Source of the DNA: Echria macrotheca
Taxonomy: Eukaryota; Ascomycota; Sordariomycetes; Sordariales; Schizotheciaceae
Assembly: GCA_030411725.1 (NCBI GenBank)
Contig: MU839832.1
Location: 1,054,001 to 1,118,000, forward strand
Length of the DNA: 64,000 nucleotides
Direction: 5' to 3'
Shown here: piece by piece, positions 33,802 to 46,300 of the stretch
Position numbering within the stretch: the stretch's first letter is position 1
Layout of the letters: every line of letters starts with the position of its first letter
The notes under the pieces: generated by a model
What the model was told of the DNA's origin: nothing
Seen by the model: the letters and a program-made list of their open reading frames with translations, nothing else
Databases searched by the model: none
Position numbers and translations under genes: made by a program

Positions 33802-34014
33802 GATCGTAGGGGTCTCCCGGGAGTCCAAAAGTCTGCCGACAGCCGCCTACGGTGCTTTCGAATCGATATATGCATTACGCCAGTACGCGGGAGTATAAAC
33901 CAAAGGATGGGGACGCCTTCAACCAGTACCGAGTGTGAGCTCAGACCAAGGTCTCTTCACGGGGCCGAGCATGCAAATAATGATACATGGCTATCCCGAT
34001 CATATTGTCCAGCC

Positions 34015-35254
34015 TTACGGGGCTGCCTCCACAGGCAACATGGTCTCGCTTCCCGTCAGACTCGGGTTTCGCTCGGCCGCTCGTCTGTCCATCCGTCTTC
34101 TCCAAGGTCGATAGACAGCAACGGAGCCGAGTCCGGCCAGGAGAAAAAGACCGCAGATGCAGCCGCCGATGATATCGTAATGATCGCCAATGGCGGTGAC
34201 GCCGTCCCAGAAGCTCCCTTCGGGCTCGGCCACGTTCTGGACCAGGGACAGGACCTGGATGATGCCAATGAACAGTGCGACGAAAATTGTTATTCCCGTC
34301 AGGACGATGGAGTAGTACAGGATGGCGATGACGTCCCGAGAGAAGGCTTTGGAGGTGTAGAGCGCCATCATGAGCGCTCCGTCGGTGGTGTCGAGCATGC
34401 ACATACCCGCTACTGTCGTCAGCGCCAAATTCAAATAATACCAACAGGAAGCACAACACACCGGTAAACAAAATGGGAAAGATCAGTATCAACCACATGC
34501 TCGTCCCCTGGGCTCCGTGGATGCTCGCAATGCCCAGAACAGCAATCTCGGAGCTGGTATCAAATCCCAAGCCGAAAAGCATGCCGAGCGGCAGCATCTT
34601 CCATGGCCGGTCCACCACACGGAAGACTTTCCGGAAGACGTTGGCCATGAATCCCGCACCCTCGAGCTGGAGCTGTCCCGCAGCGGCGTTTCCGCCGTCA
34701 TCGGCTTCTCCCTCGCCACAGCCGCCATCGCTACTCTGAGATGCGGCGCGCTGCTCAGCCAGCACGACCCTGAGTCGGCGAACGAGTCGCCAGAGCACCC
34801 AGGCATTCCCGGCGCAGAGTAGCAGTAGGAAGGCAGCCGACACACTGGTGCCAATGATACCGCCAACCCGCTGGAAATTGTCGAAGCGGTCGCGAAGGGC
34901 GCCCGAGGTGGCAGCAACGACGACGCATGTAACGATGACAATGGTGGAGTGGCCCAGGCTGAAGAAGGTGCCCACAGCAACCGGGCGCTGGCCGGACGCG
35001 ATGAGGCGGCGCGTCATCAGGTCGATGGCGCTGATGTGGTCGGCATCCAGGGCATGGCGGAGACCGAGTGTATACGAGAGCACGGCCGGAGAGATTAGCT
35101 GGGCATGGAAGTGTAGCACGACGCCTACCGCGGCCCAGACGACCAAGTTGACGGCCACGAGCAAGCCGATCAGACCGAGAGCCGGCGTCGGGATGGCGGC
35201 GAGGGGGCCCGGGAGCGGACGTCGGAACACGGCGGGGATGGTGATGCGGGGCAT
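34015..35254 (-). CDS. nickel/cobalt transporter of the NiCoT family
   Basis: Two exons, 34462-35254 and 34015-34409, give 395 residues. The signature RHALDADHISAID (residues about 66-78, the HAxDADHI metal motif in the second helix) is intact. Other family marks are FSLGHSTIVI, LGFDTSSE and, across the intron, LFTAGMCMLDTTDG. About eight hydrophobic segments are visible, and a charged loop near residues 165-195 is probably cytosolic. It imports Ni2+ or Co2+, in fungi mostly to supply urease. The intron ends CAGTAG; using TAG gives the family-typical LFTAGM, while using CAG adds one Val. No urease gene is in the window. Confidence 0.9.
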
Positions 35255-37346
35255 TTTGCGTGATGGCTCTTGGAACCACGAGATTTGCAGCAGATGTAGA
35301 ACAGAAAGCGTCCACGAAAAAGACCGAGATTTTCAATTCACCTCAACGGGCCCGATTCCGATGTCGCACAATCCGTGCCGGCTCTCACTGGAAGTGCCGT
35401 TGCAAACTCTGTGTTTGGCGAGCCATTGCCAAGTTCGTCATGCCGTGATCGACCCCGCCATTCCAAGCTTGGTGGGAGTCGCACCGGGTTGCGGGACCGG
35501 AACATTTTCCTGGTGGTGCTCGGCGCCCGCAGAGCACGATAAGCTTATCAGGCCCGTGGTTGGCGGCAGCCTCTGCCGGGCTGATCAAAGTGTTACTGGC
35601 GGGATTAGTCAACATTTACGGGGGTTGGAGGGCCACGCGGGGAACAGAACGAGATGCAGGAGTCGGGACGGGATGCGGCGGAGCATCCTTTTGAACCATA
35701 GCAACGAGAAAATAATACACGAGGAACCGCCGGTACGTAGAAGGCGTGATGACTGATCGCTCGGGGAGGAATATCGCGAGAACGCCGATTCTGCCGTCTG
35801 AGGCCTGACCACTTGCCTAATCGGAAGCGTGCAATTTTAGGCCCTCCCGCCTGACGTCGCAGCTTCACGGCACGCAGCGAGAGGTCCACTGGATCGCGTG
35901 TGGAAGCGGCGGGCGGCGCAGTTCTCTCGGCACGGCGCCGGCGACTGAACAGAACGGGCGAGGACCTCGCGGTAGGAGTGAGAGGGAATGAAATTGCGGG
36001 TGGGTATGCGAAGAGATGGTGGGACTGGCGATGGGGTTCAAGATCTTGGCAGCGTCTTCGGTCAGCGTCTTACGAAACAAAGGGGCGAATCCTCCTCGAA
36101 CACCATTACTCACTAGACGACTCGGCAGTCAGGAGAAGACGCTAGAAGAGAATTTGTGCCTTGGTACTCGAGCAGACTCAGCTGGCTTTGGTAGACGTAG
36201 ATGGTGTTTGTTAGGCGAGCCGGCTCTTTGCTTGGCGTGGCGGTGAATGTTGCAATCTGCGTAGGGCGTAAGCGATAAAGGTGGGGACGGTGGCAGCGCA
36301 CGGTCAGTATCAGATGTCTCCAGGGCACCTACCTCCAGAGGGATGACTCGAAGCTGGGACGGGTTGCTAACGGCCACAAAAAATCCTCTGGCGCCATGGC
36401 ATTAAACGCATGAATTTCGTAGCAACGAGATTCGTCGATTGCCAAGCAGTGTCGCAACCAGGTTCGCACAGCCAGGTTACTGATCCTCCAGATCCGCGAT
36501 CCTTCCCCGTACTGTTTGCTCATCAGCACCCAAATGATCCGACACGCTTTGTCGCGAATCAGCACGTCATGGCAGCAGGCCACTTAAGGTTCTGACAAGC
36601 CACATATCTACACTACTTGTACGAGCTACGATCGCGCAAACTCCAGAGGCGAAGGCCAAGTGTGGCACGGCGACGCCGCACAAAGAATGACATATCCACT
36701 TTACCAAGACCCGAAGGAGCGGCATGGTCAGATAAAAAGTGGAAAAGAAAAATACGAAGAGTGGATGTGTGGGCTCTGGTTGTGTCCTTGGTTCTCGGCG
36801 TACCCAATGCAACAGCGCTGCCTAGCTTCGCTGTCTGGGCAGGGCGCGACTATCGAAAGCTTGTCGGTGCTCGCACACCACCCCACTGCCCCTCCACAGC
36901 TTTCTGGTTCCCAGCAAATTTCCCATGACATCCTTCTTCGCTTGTCCGGCACCACCACACTATTTTTGTCGGTTCTGCCCTGCCGTCCCTGCGTTAGGCA
37001 CGCAGGGGCTGGTGTCCGCCAGGGGCTGGAGGGGAGTGAGTGTCGACACCATCGACCAATTGGCGACCGTCTTTGGCCTGCGACGATCAGTAACCCACAG
37101 ACGGCCTCCGCCCTCGGCCAATCGCCCGGGACGCGCTCCCTTTCTTCGTGTTGAGGCGTTAGCCCTGGTCCGCAACATGGAGGTCAACACGTTTCGACTG
37201 GGGTCCTGATGGCTGGGTGTCCGGGGGACGGGGCGTTGTCAAAGGTTAGATAAAAAGCCACCCGCGCGCACCGACCCGTCTCCTACAAGCCCCGGTCCCC
37301 GTATACCTACTCCGTACACTCGTTTTCAACGGCAGCCGGCTTCACC
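35255..37346. other. 2.1-kb intergenic region
   Basis: A divergent promoter region between the NiCoT gene (minus) and the chitin deacetylase (plus). Open frames present are below 165 codons and lack recognisable domains. A TATA-like element lies near the right end. Confidence 0.5.
37248..37257 (+). promoter_or_regulatory. TATA-like element of the chitin deacetylase gene
   Basis: The sequence agataaaaag lies about 95 bp upstream of the ATG at 37347, followed by a C-rich leader. The spacing is right for a fungal core promoter. Confidence 0.4.
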
Positions 37347-38772
37347 ATGAGATCCTCGGGTACCCTAATCGCCCTCACGGCCGCCGTCCTGGCCTCCAGC
37401 CCACTGGTTGCTGCCCATTCGCACCGACTCGACGATGCTCATCACCTGAGGTTAGGAAAGAGGGCTGGCTCGGGAGGAAAATGTGGTCCCTCGGCCGGGA
37501 ATGCCGTCTGTGATCAGGGGTTGTGCTGTTCTGAGGATGTAAGTGTGTTGTTGGTTGAAGCGGTGGACGCTACTAACATGAGGGACATAGGGTGTCTGCG
37601 GTACTGGTGGCGAATACTGCTCCGCTCCGGCCTGTCAGTTGTCGTATGGGCCGGCTTGTGACGGAAACCAGAAGCCGACTGGTGCCGACACATCCAAGAC
37701 GCCTCGTCCGCGGTTCGGCAATGTCCCGTATGGCGTCGACATCACCAGCTGTACCGTGAAGGGGAAGATGGCTCTCACATTCGACGACGGGCCCTACATC
37801 TACACGAGCGAGCTCCTGGACCTTCTCAAGAAGAACGACGTCCGCGCCACATTCTTCATCGTTGGCAACAACGGAGCCAAGGGCCAGATCAACGATCCGA
37901 GCTCAGGATACGTGCCGATTGTTCAGCGCATGATCTCGGATGGTCACCAGGTAGGCAGTCACAGCTGGAGCCATGCGGATCTGGAACTGTCGACGGCCGA
38001 GCAACGGACATCGGAGATTGTCAACAACGAAATCGCCATCGCCAGCATCCTCGGCGTCATCCCCACCTACTTCCGTCCCCCTTACACGTCCTGCGGATCG
38101 GCCTGCTACGACGCTCTCAACTCGTTCGGTTATCACGTGGTCAACTACGATGTCGACCCCAAGGACTGGGAGGATGGCGGTGTCAAGGCGGAGGAGATCT
38201 TCTCGGGTATCGTCATGCCGTCTAACCCGGCCAACTCGGCCTTCATTACGCTCTCGCACGACATCCAGCCTTTTACCGTCCACGGCTTCGCGCAGTACAT
38301 GATCGACATGGCCAGGGAAAAGGGTTTCGAATTCGTGACGGTGGGAGAGTGTCTGGGCGACCCGGCCGGAAACTGGTACCGTGATCCGTCGACAGGTGCT
38401 GCCAAGGCTGCGGGCTCTGGACCGGCCACTCCCCCGCAGAGAATCGAGACGACCTCCAGCTCGTCCGTGGCGCCTTCGACCAAGTCGTCATCCGCTGAGC
38501 CCTCGACCTCGACCTCGGCTACCGTCACGCCCAAGCCGGTACCCTCCGGCACCGACTTCGGCCTTGGCAAGAACAACAACTCGTCTAGGAGCTCCACATC
38601 CACCTCGGCTTCTCCCACCCTTTCGTCCAGCACGTCGGCCCCCACGAGCACCTCGCCGGCGGCAGGAAGCGCCGGGTCAAGAGTTGCGGTCGGGACCGGT
38701 GTCCTCGGCGGCAACGTCGTTCTGGGGCTGCTTCTTGGCTTTTTTGGTCTCCTGTTCTTTTCCCTCAACTAA
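37347..38772 (+). CDS. chitin deacetylase with CBM18 domain and GPI anchor signal
   Basis: Two exons, 37347-37538 and 37591-38772, give 457 residues. A signal peptide (about residues 1-23) is followed by an eight-cysteine hevein-type CBM18 at about 46-87, split by the 52-nt intron. Next comes a polysaccharide deacetylase (CE4) domain with all core motifs: TFDDGP (Asp129, Asp130), HSWSH (metal His188 and His192), RPPYTSC, a DPKDW block and LSHDI. A Ser/Thr-rich stalk and a hydrophobic C-terminus (GNVVLGLLLGFFGLLFFSLN) predict a GPI anchor. The enzyme converts N-acetylglucosamine units of chitin to glucosamine, giving chitosan at the cell surface. It is convergent with the MBOAT gene, 375 bp apart, and marks one edge of the wall-polysaccharide block. 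Confidence 0.92.
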
Positions 38773-39147
38773 TTTGGAGATCTGGCTTGGGGTTGATATG
38801 TTCTGACAAGACGTTTCTTTGGTGTATAGGGTGGAGGTGTTTTGCATACATGAGCCTTGTGTAACGGCGGCATTAGATACCAGGATCATCACGCGGATGG
38901 ACTCTTCCATTTCTTTGGTTTCTTTCTCAGGATGACCCACTATTCGTAGGGTATTTACCATGTACAAGCACATAGCGCAGAGTTACGGCTGGGAGCAGAC
39001 GATGTTTAGACTTGTGTGTTGGACACATAAATGATAAATGATAATACCTATGCCCCAGCCGAATTTTATTCAAGAGAAGATTTATCCCACCGACGCCGTG
39101 GTAAGACAGAAGTCATCGACATTCCCATCCGCATAATGCAATCCGAC
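38773..39147. other. convergent 3' spacer
   Basis: A 375-bp region between the ends of the chitin deacetylase and MBOAT genes. It is probably occupied by the two 3' untranslated regions. Nothing else is seen. Confidence 0.5.
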
Positions 39148-40863
39148 TTACACATCAGGGAAAAGCCACTTCTTCAGGATTGAATTCGGCAACTGCCAGT
39201 CCTGCATGCGCACGTCGAGATAGGCCTTGACGAACCACCAGCCCGTGACGTAGAACCAGCAAAAGACCCAGACGTAGCCGGCAAGGCGGCAGAGGGCCAG
39301 GATGAGCCCGTTGATGAAGGCTTTTTGCCTTGTTTCACAGGCTGTGCTGGATGCACTCTGTTCGTGTTCGTGCTGTTGTGTGTCTGCAGTTGACGACTTT
39401 GGAGTGACGGACGTGGATTGGTTGTCTGACCCGTTGGTATGACTCGCATTCTGACTCGATGAGCCCTCGCCATGCGGTTGGTCTCGTTGTCCGGCAGGGG
39501 CACGGGATGCAGGAGCAGCCCAGATATACCGCGCAAACAAGCCCATGGCGATACTCTCGACCGTTCCCGCCAGAGGTTGCAGCAGGAAAAAGGTGCTCAA
39601 GTCGGCGACAACAGACGACACGGGCACGTACCCGGATGCCATGCTGCCCACCGCGAGAATGTGGAACCCGTCGCTGATGACAAAGGCGTTGAGAAGATGG
39701 ACAAAGTAGGCGACAGGACGGTAGCGGCGGTCGGACGGGAGCCGAACGAGACGGAGGAGCGCGTGGCTGATGCCCAGACACGGCTGGCGGATGTACTGGT
39801 GCCAGAACGTACCCCAGACGTTGACGACGGTGTAGCAGTCGACGAGGCTCCCAAATAGGGGCGGCCAGTCCTTGTCTTGTTAGTATTTAGCTAGACCAGG
39901 TACCTGTCATACTAAAAGAAAACAAAAAGAAGAAGAGAAAAAGAAAAAGAAAAGAAGAAATCAAGGGGCACATACCTCCGGGCCATTAAGATACAACGCA
40001 ACCCCAATCGCTGCCGCGCCCTCAAACTGCATCACCATTCCACAATAGGTAATCAAAACCATCATGACCTCAGCCGCCGCGATCCTCCCCAGCGTCGACG
40101 CATCCCACGCCCACCCCTCTGGAACCTCCATCTTCTGCTCGGCCAACATAACCCCATCCCAGACCAAATAGCACAAAAACGCCCGAAAGGCACACCCAAA
40201 CACGTACTTGGCCCTGCCCAGCCCATCAATCCCTCTCCCTCCCTCATCTTTCATCCACATCTCCCTAATCCGCTCCCTCTGCACATTCACCCTCGTCATC
40301 TTCATCTTCCCTCCCGACAAATCCCACCCGACCCCCCTCGGCGTACAAACCAGCCTAACAGCCCACCAAACCTTCTCCCAGCTCCACTCCCTCGGCCTCC
40401 CGCCCTTAGCTCTACTCCAATCCTCCCCCGGATCCAATCGCCAAAAATCCCGCTCGGGAACATGCAAACACACCCTCTCGAGCACGGGCAGCGCAAAGAT
40501 CCACGACGTGGTAATCCCATACCGCAGCGGCCGCGCATCGCCCTCGTTGGGCGGCCACGGCGAGACGAACGAGCCCCACTCGAGCAGACCCAGAACCACT
40601 AAGAAAAAGAACGGACGCAGTCGGAACGGCGGGAGGAAGTAGGTGGCCACGAGGAAGATGGGCATCAGCACGGCGGGGAGGACGTCAGCCCCGGAGGCGG
40701 GGGTTAGACTGCCTTCTCCTCCTGTGCTGCTGCTGTTGGTACTTTCGTGTATGGATGTGCTGATGATGCGAGGAAGAGGAAGAGGCAGGATAGGTGCCAT
40801 GGGTGCGGTTGGGGGATATGAATACGGGAGAATGATACCGCGGAGCAAGTCGAGAAATGCCAT
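39148..40863 (-). CDS. wax-synthase-like membrane-bound O-acyltransferase (MBOAT_2)
   Basis: Two exons, 39976-40863 and 39148-39870, give 536 residues. The 105-nt intron has a GTATGT donor, a long pyrimidine tract and a TACTAAC branch site, and joins YLNGPE-DWPPLFGSL. The ATG at 40863 is chosen over a non-ATG extension. The protein has about eight membrane segments. NVWGTFWHQYIRQ (His320) fits the catalytic WGxxWHQ-type motif of wax-synthase-domain acyltransferases, a group that also includes trichothecene acetyltransferase TRI7. They transfer an acyl group from acyl-CoA to a hydroxyl. The acceptor is unknown. Its position between chitin deacetylase and cellulose-synthase-like genes makes O-acylation of a polysaccharide worth testing. 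A Ser/Gln-rich loop near residue 430 is low-complexity. Confidence 0.8.
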
Positions 40864-41418
40864 AATGGATATGATAATGTGTGATGTTACATCGAGAAAG
40901 GAGAGAGACGCTCGATAGAATGGAAACACAAGTTTAAATCCCGGGAAACCGGAAGGCGATGATGGGCCATCAGGTTACCTTGCCCTTTTTTTCTAGCTGG
41001 CAAGCTGAGAAACAAATGGAAAGCAAGCCAAGGGATTGGCTCACATGGCATGGCTGTCACCTTATTCTCGCATCCCGGATCCTTTAGATAAGAAAAAATT
41101 GCAGCGCTCCGAGAACAACAGCAGTTGTGGCTGTTTTGTGTCTTTGTGTGTGGATCGGCTGAGAGCGGTGGTGTGATGTTCTCGTCGCCGTCGTCGGGAC
41201 CAGCCGGACCAATGGCAGGGGAGAGGTGCGGACCAACGATGGCGAGCCACCCCAAACTTCTCACCAATTTATCAAGAGGTCTCTTTATCAATTCACCGTA
41301 AATATTCATTCGCCCTTATGACCGTTATGACATCTCCTCTGAAGATCGGTATCTCCAAAATCCAGTCCCATGCAACCTCCCCCCTGAAGCCCGATCCAAA
41401 CCCGACATACCCCCATGC
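40864..41418. other. spacer between two minus-strand genes
   Basis: A 555-bp spacer holding the promoter of the MBOAT gene and the 3' end of the GT2 gene. No gene is seen. Confidence 0.5.
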
Positions 41419-43246
41419 CTACCACGCCCAAGAAGCAAATAGAAAATAGTGCGTAACAAAAAGATTATACAAGTTTAGCAAAATCAGCGGGATCGTGTGA
41501 TACCAAGGGAACCCGTTCACCAGCCGATACGTAACCGCGGCAACCATGCCCCCCGTGACGACCACACTCCAGAACCAGCACAGCAGCCGCATGTTGCGGT
41601 ACTTGTTGCTCTTGTGCGCCTTCCTGTCCCCCGAAGCCGCCCAGAGCAGCTCGATCCCGAACAGCCGGTCCTTGATGGCCGTCAGGTACGCGTACGACTG
41701 CAGCACCATGACATGCTGCACATTGAGTCCGTACTCGGCCTTGGCCCAGAAGCGGAAGATCACCGAACCATAAATAATCGACGGCACCGCGAACGCCAGG
41801 TTGTAGTAGTGAAACCACTGCGGGCGGAAGATCAGGACGAGCGTTCCGGGGATCGGAGAGATGAAAATGCCCAGCGAGACGGCCGAGTAATACAGCAGTC
41901 CTGTTCCGTGTCAGCCCGTTTGTTGCTCGGATTCAACTCTCGAGCGTAGCTCACCGCATAGGTAGCACACTTTCTGCATCAGGGTCAGGTTGGAGACCCA
42001 GAAGCGCTTCGTCGTCAGCAGCGTCGTGCTCCCGCGTGCCCACCGCATCTGCTGCGAGAAGAAGGACCTCGGCGTGTTGGGACATATGCCGGTGGCGAGA
42101 CACAGCGGTACATATTTGACCTTCCAGCCGCGATCCGTCGCGTCAAACCTGAAAATTGTCAGCAATAAGTCCTCACAGAGCCAGGGTGGTGTAAGTGGCA
42201 TACCCGGTATGAACATCCTCCGAAAACCCAATCTCGGCGGTCCCGCCAACCTCTTCCAGGGCAGCCCGCCGATACAGCGCGTTGCTCCCCACACAGATCG
42301 ACGCCCCCCACCGGTTGCGATTGACCTGCACGACGCGGTAGAACAGCTCCTGCGTCGCGCCGGCGCCCTGCTCGACCCACGTCTGGGCGCCCGTGACACG
42401 AAAATACTGCGGCGACTGCACGATGGCCGTCCTCTCGTCGGCGAGGTGCTGCACGACGAGCTCCCTCACAAAATCCTGGCGCGGACAAAAGTCGGCGTCG
42501 AAGATGGCGAAGAAGTCGCCGTGCGTGCGCGCGAACGCCCACCGCAGATTGCCGGCCTTGCGCAGGCGCGGCCGGTCGTCGCGCACGATGTACCCAAAAC
42601 CGTAGCTGGCGGCCAGCGCGCGCACGGCCGGCTGGTTGCCGTCGTCGAGCACGTACACCTTGAGCTTGTGCGCCGGCCAGTCGAGCCTCATGACGTGCTG
42701 GTACGTGTTCTCGAGGATCTCGAGCGGCTCCGAGCAGCAGGGCAGGTAGACGTCGACGGTGGGCGCCGTCTCATCGGTGATCGGGTACTCGGCCACGAGC
42801 CTCTGGTGGCCGGCGTAGTCCCAGTCTTTGCCTAGGATGCCGACAAAGTAGGAGATGGAGAGGTAGACGTTGAGGAACAGGACGAAGACGCCGTACCAGT
42901 AGAAGATGGGGGCGCAGAGCGTAAAGAGCCACATGCCGGCGGAGAGGGTCAGGAACGAGAACATGCCGATGATGTATATGGGCAGCCGATTGGTCGAGAT
43001 GTACTTGAGTTTCTCTTCATCGGTTGGCCCGGTAGGCATGACCAACCCGGGCTCCTCCTCGGGGCAGTAAGTCCTCCGGAAGGCCGCGTAGAGCCTCCGG
43101 ACTAGGTTTGCTCTTCTCGACAGCGCACCGTCTCCCTTTTCCGGATCTACGGCCGTCTCCGGATTGACTTGGGCAATGTCCAGTCGAGAGGTATGACGGG
43201 GCTTCTCTTGGAACCGATCTGGTTCGCCGCCCAAAGGCAACTGCAT
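41419..43246 (-). CDS. cellulose-synthase-like processive glycosyltransferase (GT2)
   Basis: Three exons (42204-43246, 41955-42148, 41419-41900) give 572 residues. Introns of 55 and 54 nt join FSEDVHTG-FDATDRGW and CYLC-GLLYYSA. All GT2 synthase marks are present: YVLDDG (Asp201/202), FDADF (Asp250 and 252), FSEDVHTGF (Asp344, with Glu343) and QQMRW (Q380xxR383W384). Two membrane segments precede the catalytic domain, and several follow. This is the layout of cellulose and mixed-linkage beta-glucan synthases, which polymerise UDP-glucose on the cytosolic side and thread the chain outward. Fungal relatives include the Aspergillus mixed-linkage glucan synthase Tft1/CelA type; hyaluronan-like or other beta-glycans cannot be excluded. 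The next gene upstream encodes a GPI-anchored GH12. Confidence 0.9.
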
Positions 43247-43991
43247 GTTGATAAGTAATGGACCACGCTACGTTGAATGGGACTGACAATCTGCTCTCGG
43301 TCCTGGCGATGAGAGGGTAATACCACGGGAGGCGGTGTAGCAACTCTGGGGATGACGTTTTCCTGAACGAGTCAGCCATCCTACCTAGTCAGGTTCCTAG
43401 TCTGTAGTAGCAAACATCAGAGGTTCTCCGCGACACGGCACTCTGAAATGACGCATCGGAGGGATCTTGGAAAGGATCTCGGGTAGTCGAGTCTTCGCTC
43501 TGCCGGGCTGATGATGTCGATGCTGGCCCCGAAACAGACTCAGACATGTCCATGTCCATGCTTCGCGCCGAGTCGGCCGTTCCTGGTGAGGATATCTCGC
43601 AGGAGCGGCTGTAACAAGCTCAGAGGTGCCTGGATGCTCTTGAAAGAGCTGTAATCCAGCATAGCATGGAAGGGACCGCGGGATGCTCTCTGAAGCATAA
43701 AGGAAGAACAACAGGCTGCAGCTCCGATGAGCCACTCGACTCGAACGCATGCCGAACAAATACGACCTCTCGCCAAGCGCGGATGTCCGCGTCTTCGGGA
43801 TTCCGAGAAGAAGCAAGGCCAGTGGAAAGCGTTGCAACTGCCTCGTGGGGCTATCTGGGGAACGACGGTAGTGGGCCGGCTAGCTCCATGTCCAGGACGG
43901 ACGTGAAGGTGGGAAACCACAAGATCCAAACGGGCGTGAAAACTAGCCCCTGCAGGTACCCATGCCAAGAGATTCGAGAATCGTTTTTTGA
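43247..43991. other. spacer between GT2 and GH12 genes
   Basis: A 745-bp spacer on the same strand as both neighbours. It contains the GT2 promoter. No gene is recognised. Confidence 0.5.
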
Positions 43992-45174
43992 TTAAAAGAC
44001 AGAAAACAACAACGTGGCAATCCCGAAGATCAACACGCCCAGGAGCCATGATCCTGGAACCCGCGTGCGGGCGGGAGACGCTAACGAGCACGCAGTCGGG
44101 AGACTTGCCGTCTCATATGCCGGTGCCGGGACACCTTGATCCAGAACGACGAAAAAGTCCGAGGCGGCAAAGGTGACGTTGGTCGGCGAGTGGAATGCTT
44201 CAGACCCAAACTCGACGGGTCCCAGGTAGGAGTCGGCAGCGACCAAACCGCTGCGCCAGAGAGATTGCAGGAGCGGCGAGACGTCCGCGGCAAAATCTGC
44301 CTCGTTGGTCGTGGCCACCCAGGTGAAGACGTGCGTCCCACGCTGGTTGCGTCCCGAGTAGAGCATGCTGTGAAGAGTGAGTTAGCGGAGGCACGACGTT
44401 ATGTTGTGTGTGGGGGGCCAAGAAAAGGAGGGAGGGAGGGCTTGCAAGACCACCGAGTCCAGGGCTTGGCTGAAGCATGTATGACCATCGCTGAAGCCCA
44501 ATGGGAATGCGCGGCCGAATCTCCCCACCCAGATCATGATCTCCGTCTCTGCCGTTGTTGCGTTCCCGGCACGGTCCGGGATGCGGTCTGCGAACATGTC
44601 AAAGGCAACATTGGCCGTGACGCCCTCGTCCTCCAGGCCGGTAGTGTTGAGCTGCAGGACCGGCAACGGCGCGGAGCCCGGTCCGATGGACCACTTGGCC
44701 GACAGACTGAGTGCCGAGATCTCGGACAGCGGCACCGGTAGAGAGTCGGTGGCGAGCTTGACATGGGGGTACGAGTGGACCGACTGCGGCTCGTCGATCC
44801 ATGCCCATGTCGCCTCGAAAGCCGGCGGCGAGTCTTGTACCTGGCAGATAGATGCTGGTTAATTACCCCCCTTGCCCCTGCCGATGGAAGCTTTGGTATG
44901 GAAGGACGGGAATGTGTGGACTAACAGACATGCACTGGAAACCATAGCCGTCAGGGTTCCAGGCGTTGGGGTTGACTGTGAGAAAATCAGGGACAGGTCA
45001 ACCTTGGAAACGTGTTGCCGTGCAGCAGCCAGAAAACCCAACCGGACTCGTACAAGTCATGTTTTCCCGGCTCGTATAGCTTTTCTGGCCGCAGACCGTC
45101 GCATCATATGCACCGTCGGCCTGTTGTGCCCAGAAGAGGGCAACGAACAGCAAGGCCCGTGCCAGGGACAGCAT
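43992..45174 (-). CDS. GPI-anchored GH12 endoglucanase/xyloglucanase
   Basis: Four exons (45054-45174, 44926-44975, 44446-44840, 43992-44367) give 313 residues. A signal peptide (MLSLARALLFVALFWAQQADG) is followed by a GH12 domain: FNPNAWNPDGYGFQCMSVQD, HSYPHVKL, the nucleophile Glu157 in TEIMIW, and the acid/base Glu245 in FGSEAFHS. GH12 enzymes cut beta-1,4-glucan backbones (cellulose, xyloglucan, mixed-linkage glucan). The C-terminus (PGSWLLGVLIFGIATLLFSV) is a strong GPI-anchor signal, so the enzyme should stay on the cell surface rather than digest plant material at a distance. The third intron is a GC-AG intron (donor GCAAGC at 44445); only this joins VVF-MLYSGRN in the family-typical way. 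It is divergent from the UDP-glucose dehydrogenase gene. Confidence 0.87.
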
Positions 45175-46300
45175 CGTCGTGGTTCGGGTTGGAGATGAAG
45201 AGAGGAAGAGAAAGAGAAAGAGGCTGGATCTTGGGTTGCTGGGGGCGATGCACCGCTCATAAGTAACTGTCGTCGTCTCACACGCTGTGACGCGGCGACG
45301 CGCGGACAGGTTATTCTCGTCGCCTCCGTGAAGATAACTCGCAAAACCGTCGATGTGGAAGCTGAAGACGCCTCTTCTTGCTGTTCTTCGGCGCTGAAGC
45401 ACGCGAGCAGTCTTCGTTGCAGGGGTTTCTTCGAGAACCAGTCGACGCCACATCCGTTCAGCTGCATTCCTCGACGAGTAGTTCTGGCAGCCGGCTGGAT
45501 AGGAGGCACTCTGGTCCGCGACAAGGCATCATCGGAAGGGCCGCATGCGGGGCAGGGGTGGGGTTCGAGTCGTGCAATTATCTTTAGCGCTTGCGAGAGA
45601 AGGTGCGACAGAAACGGATGTCTGTATTCCGATCCGCTTCCTGGTGTTATATCGTTACTCGTCGGCCACATCGCCCACCTTTGGACGCCCTATGGTGCTT
45701 GAAGTTGCTGGATGGCAAGGCGCAAGCTCTGACAGACAACAATAAACTTGCCCCCAGACTTTCCGCCCGAGACCGTGAGATGGCCTCGAAGCTTCCAGAA
45801 GATGGTCTCGGGAAAAACCACATTCCCGCGGTATGTCTCGCCGGGTCTCTGCATCCGACGGTAACATAGGCCCTCTGCTGTGACCTAGGTTGCACAAAAG
45901 AGAACTTGCCCGGCAACTCTTTCTCTGGAGGGGCATATCGGGTTTGGTTGTCGACGCCAAGATCACGAAGCTAATAGTAAGGATGTATGGGTTCGAGAAT
46001 ATGGCCCGTATATACGATTTGGGCTCTTAGCTAGCTCCAGATCATCCCCTACGATGTGTCCTGATACGCTACCAAGTGCGACAAGGACTAGGTGGCTACA
46101 ACAAGCCAGGCACCCGGGTTAAATACTACACCAGAAATAACTGGCAACTAACAGACACAATGCCCTCGATATCTAGCCATCATTTACTCCTTCTGATTTC
46201 CCCAGCCACTGGCTCGTTTTCGCTTGTTAGAGACATTCAAGAAAGGAAGTGCCGGCCATTGACCCTGGAGTAGTACAAATCTCGGTAGCAAGCAGAAGCG
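45175..46300. other. divergent promoter region, GH12 / UDP-glucose dehydrogenase
   Basis: A 1.1-kb region between two divergently transcribed genes, wide enough for a shared regulatory region. A TATA-like gtatatac lies near 46009. No supported gene. Confidence 0.5.

Noticed and set aside
45541..45590. gggttcgagtc, like a tRNA T-arm
   Set aside because: No matching acceptor stem, D-arm or anticodon arm could be folded around it.
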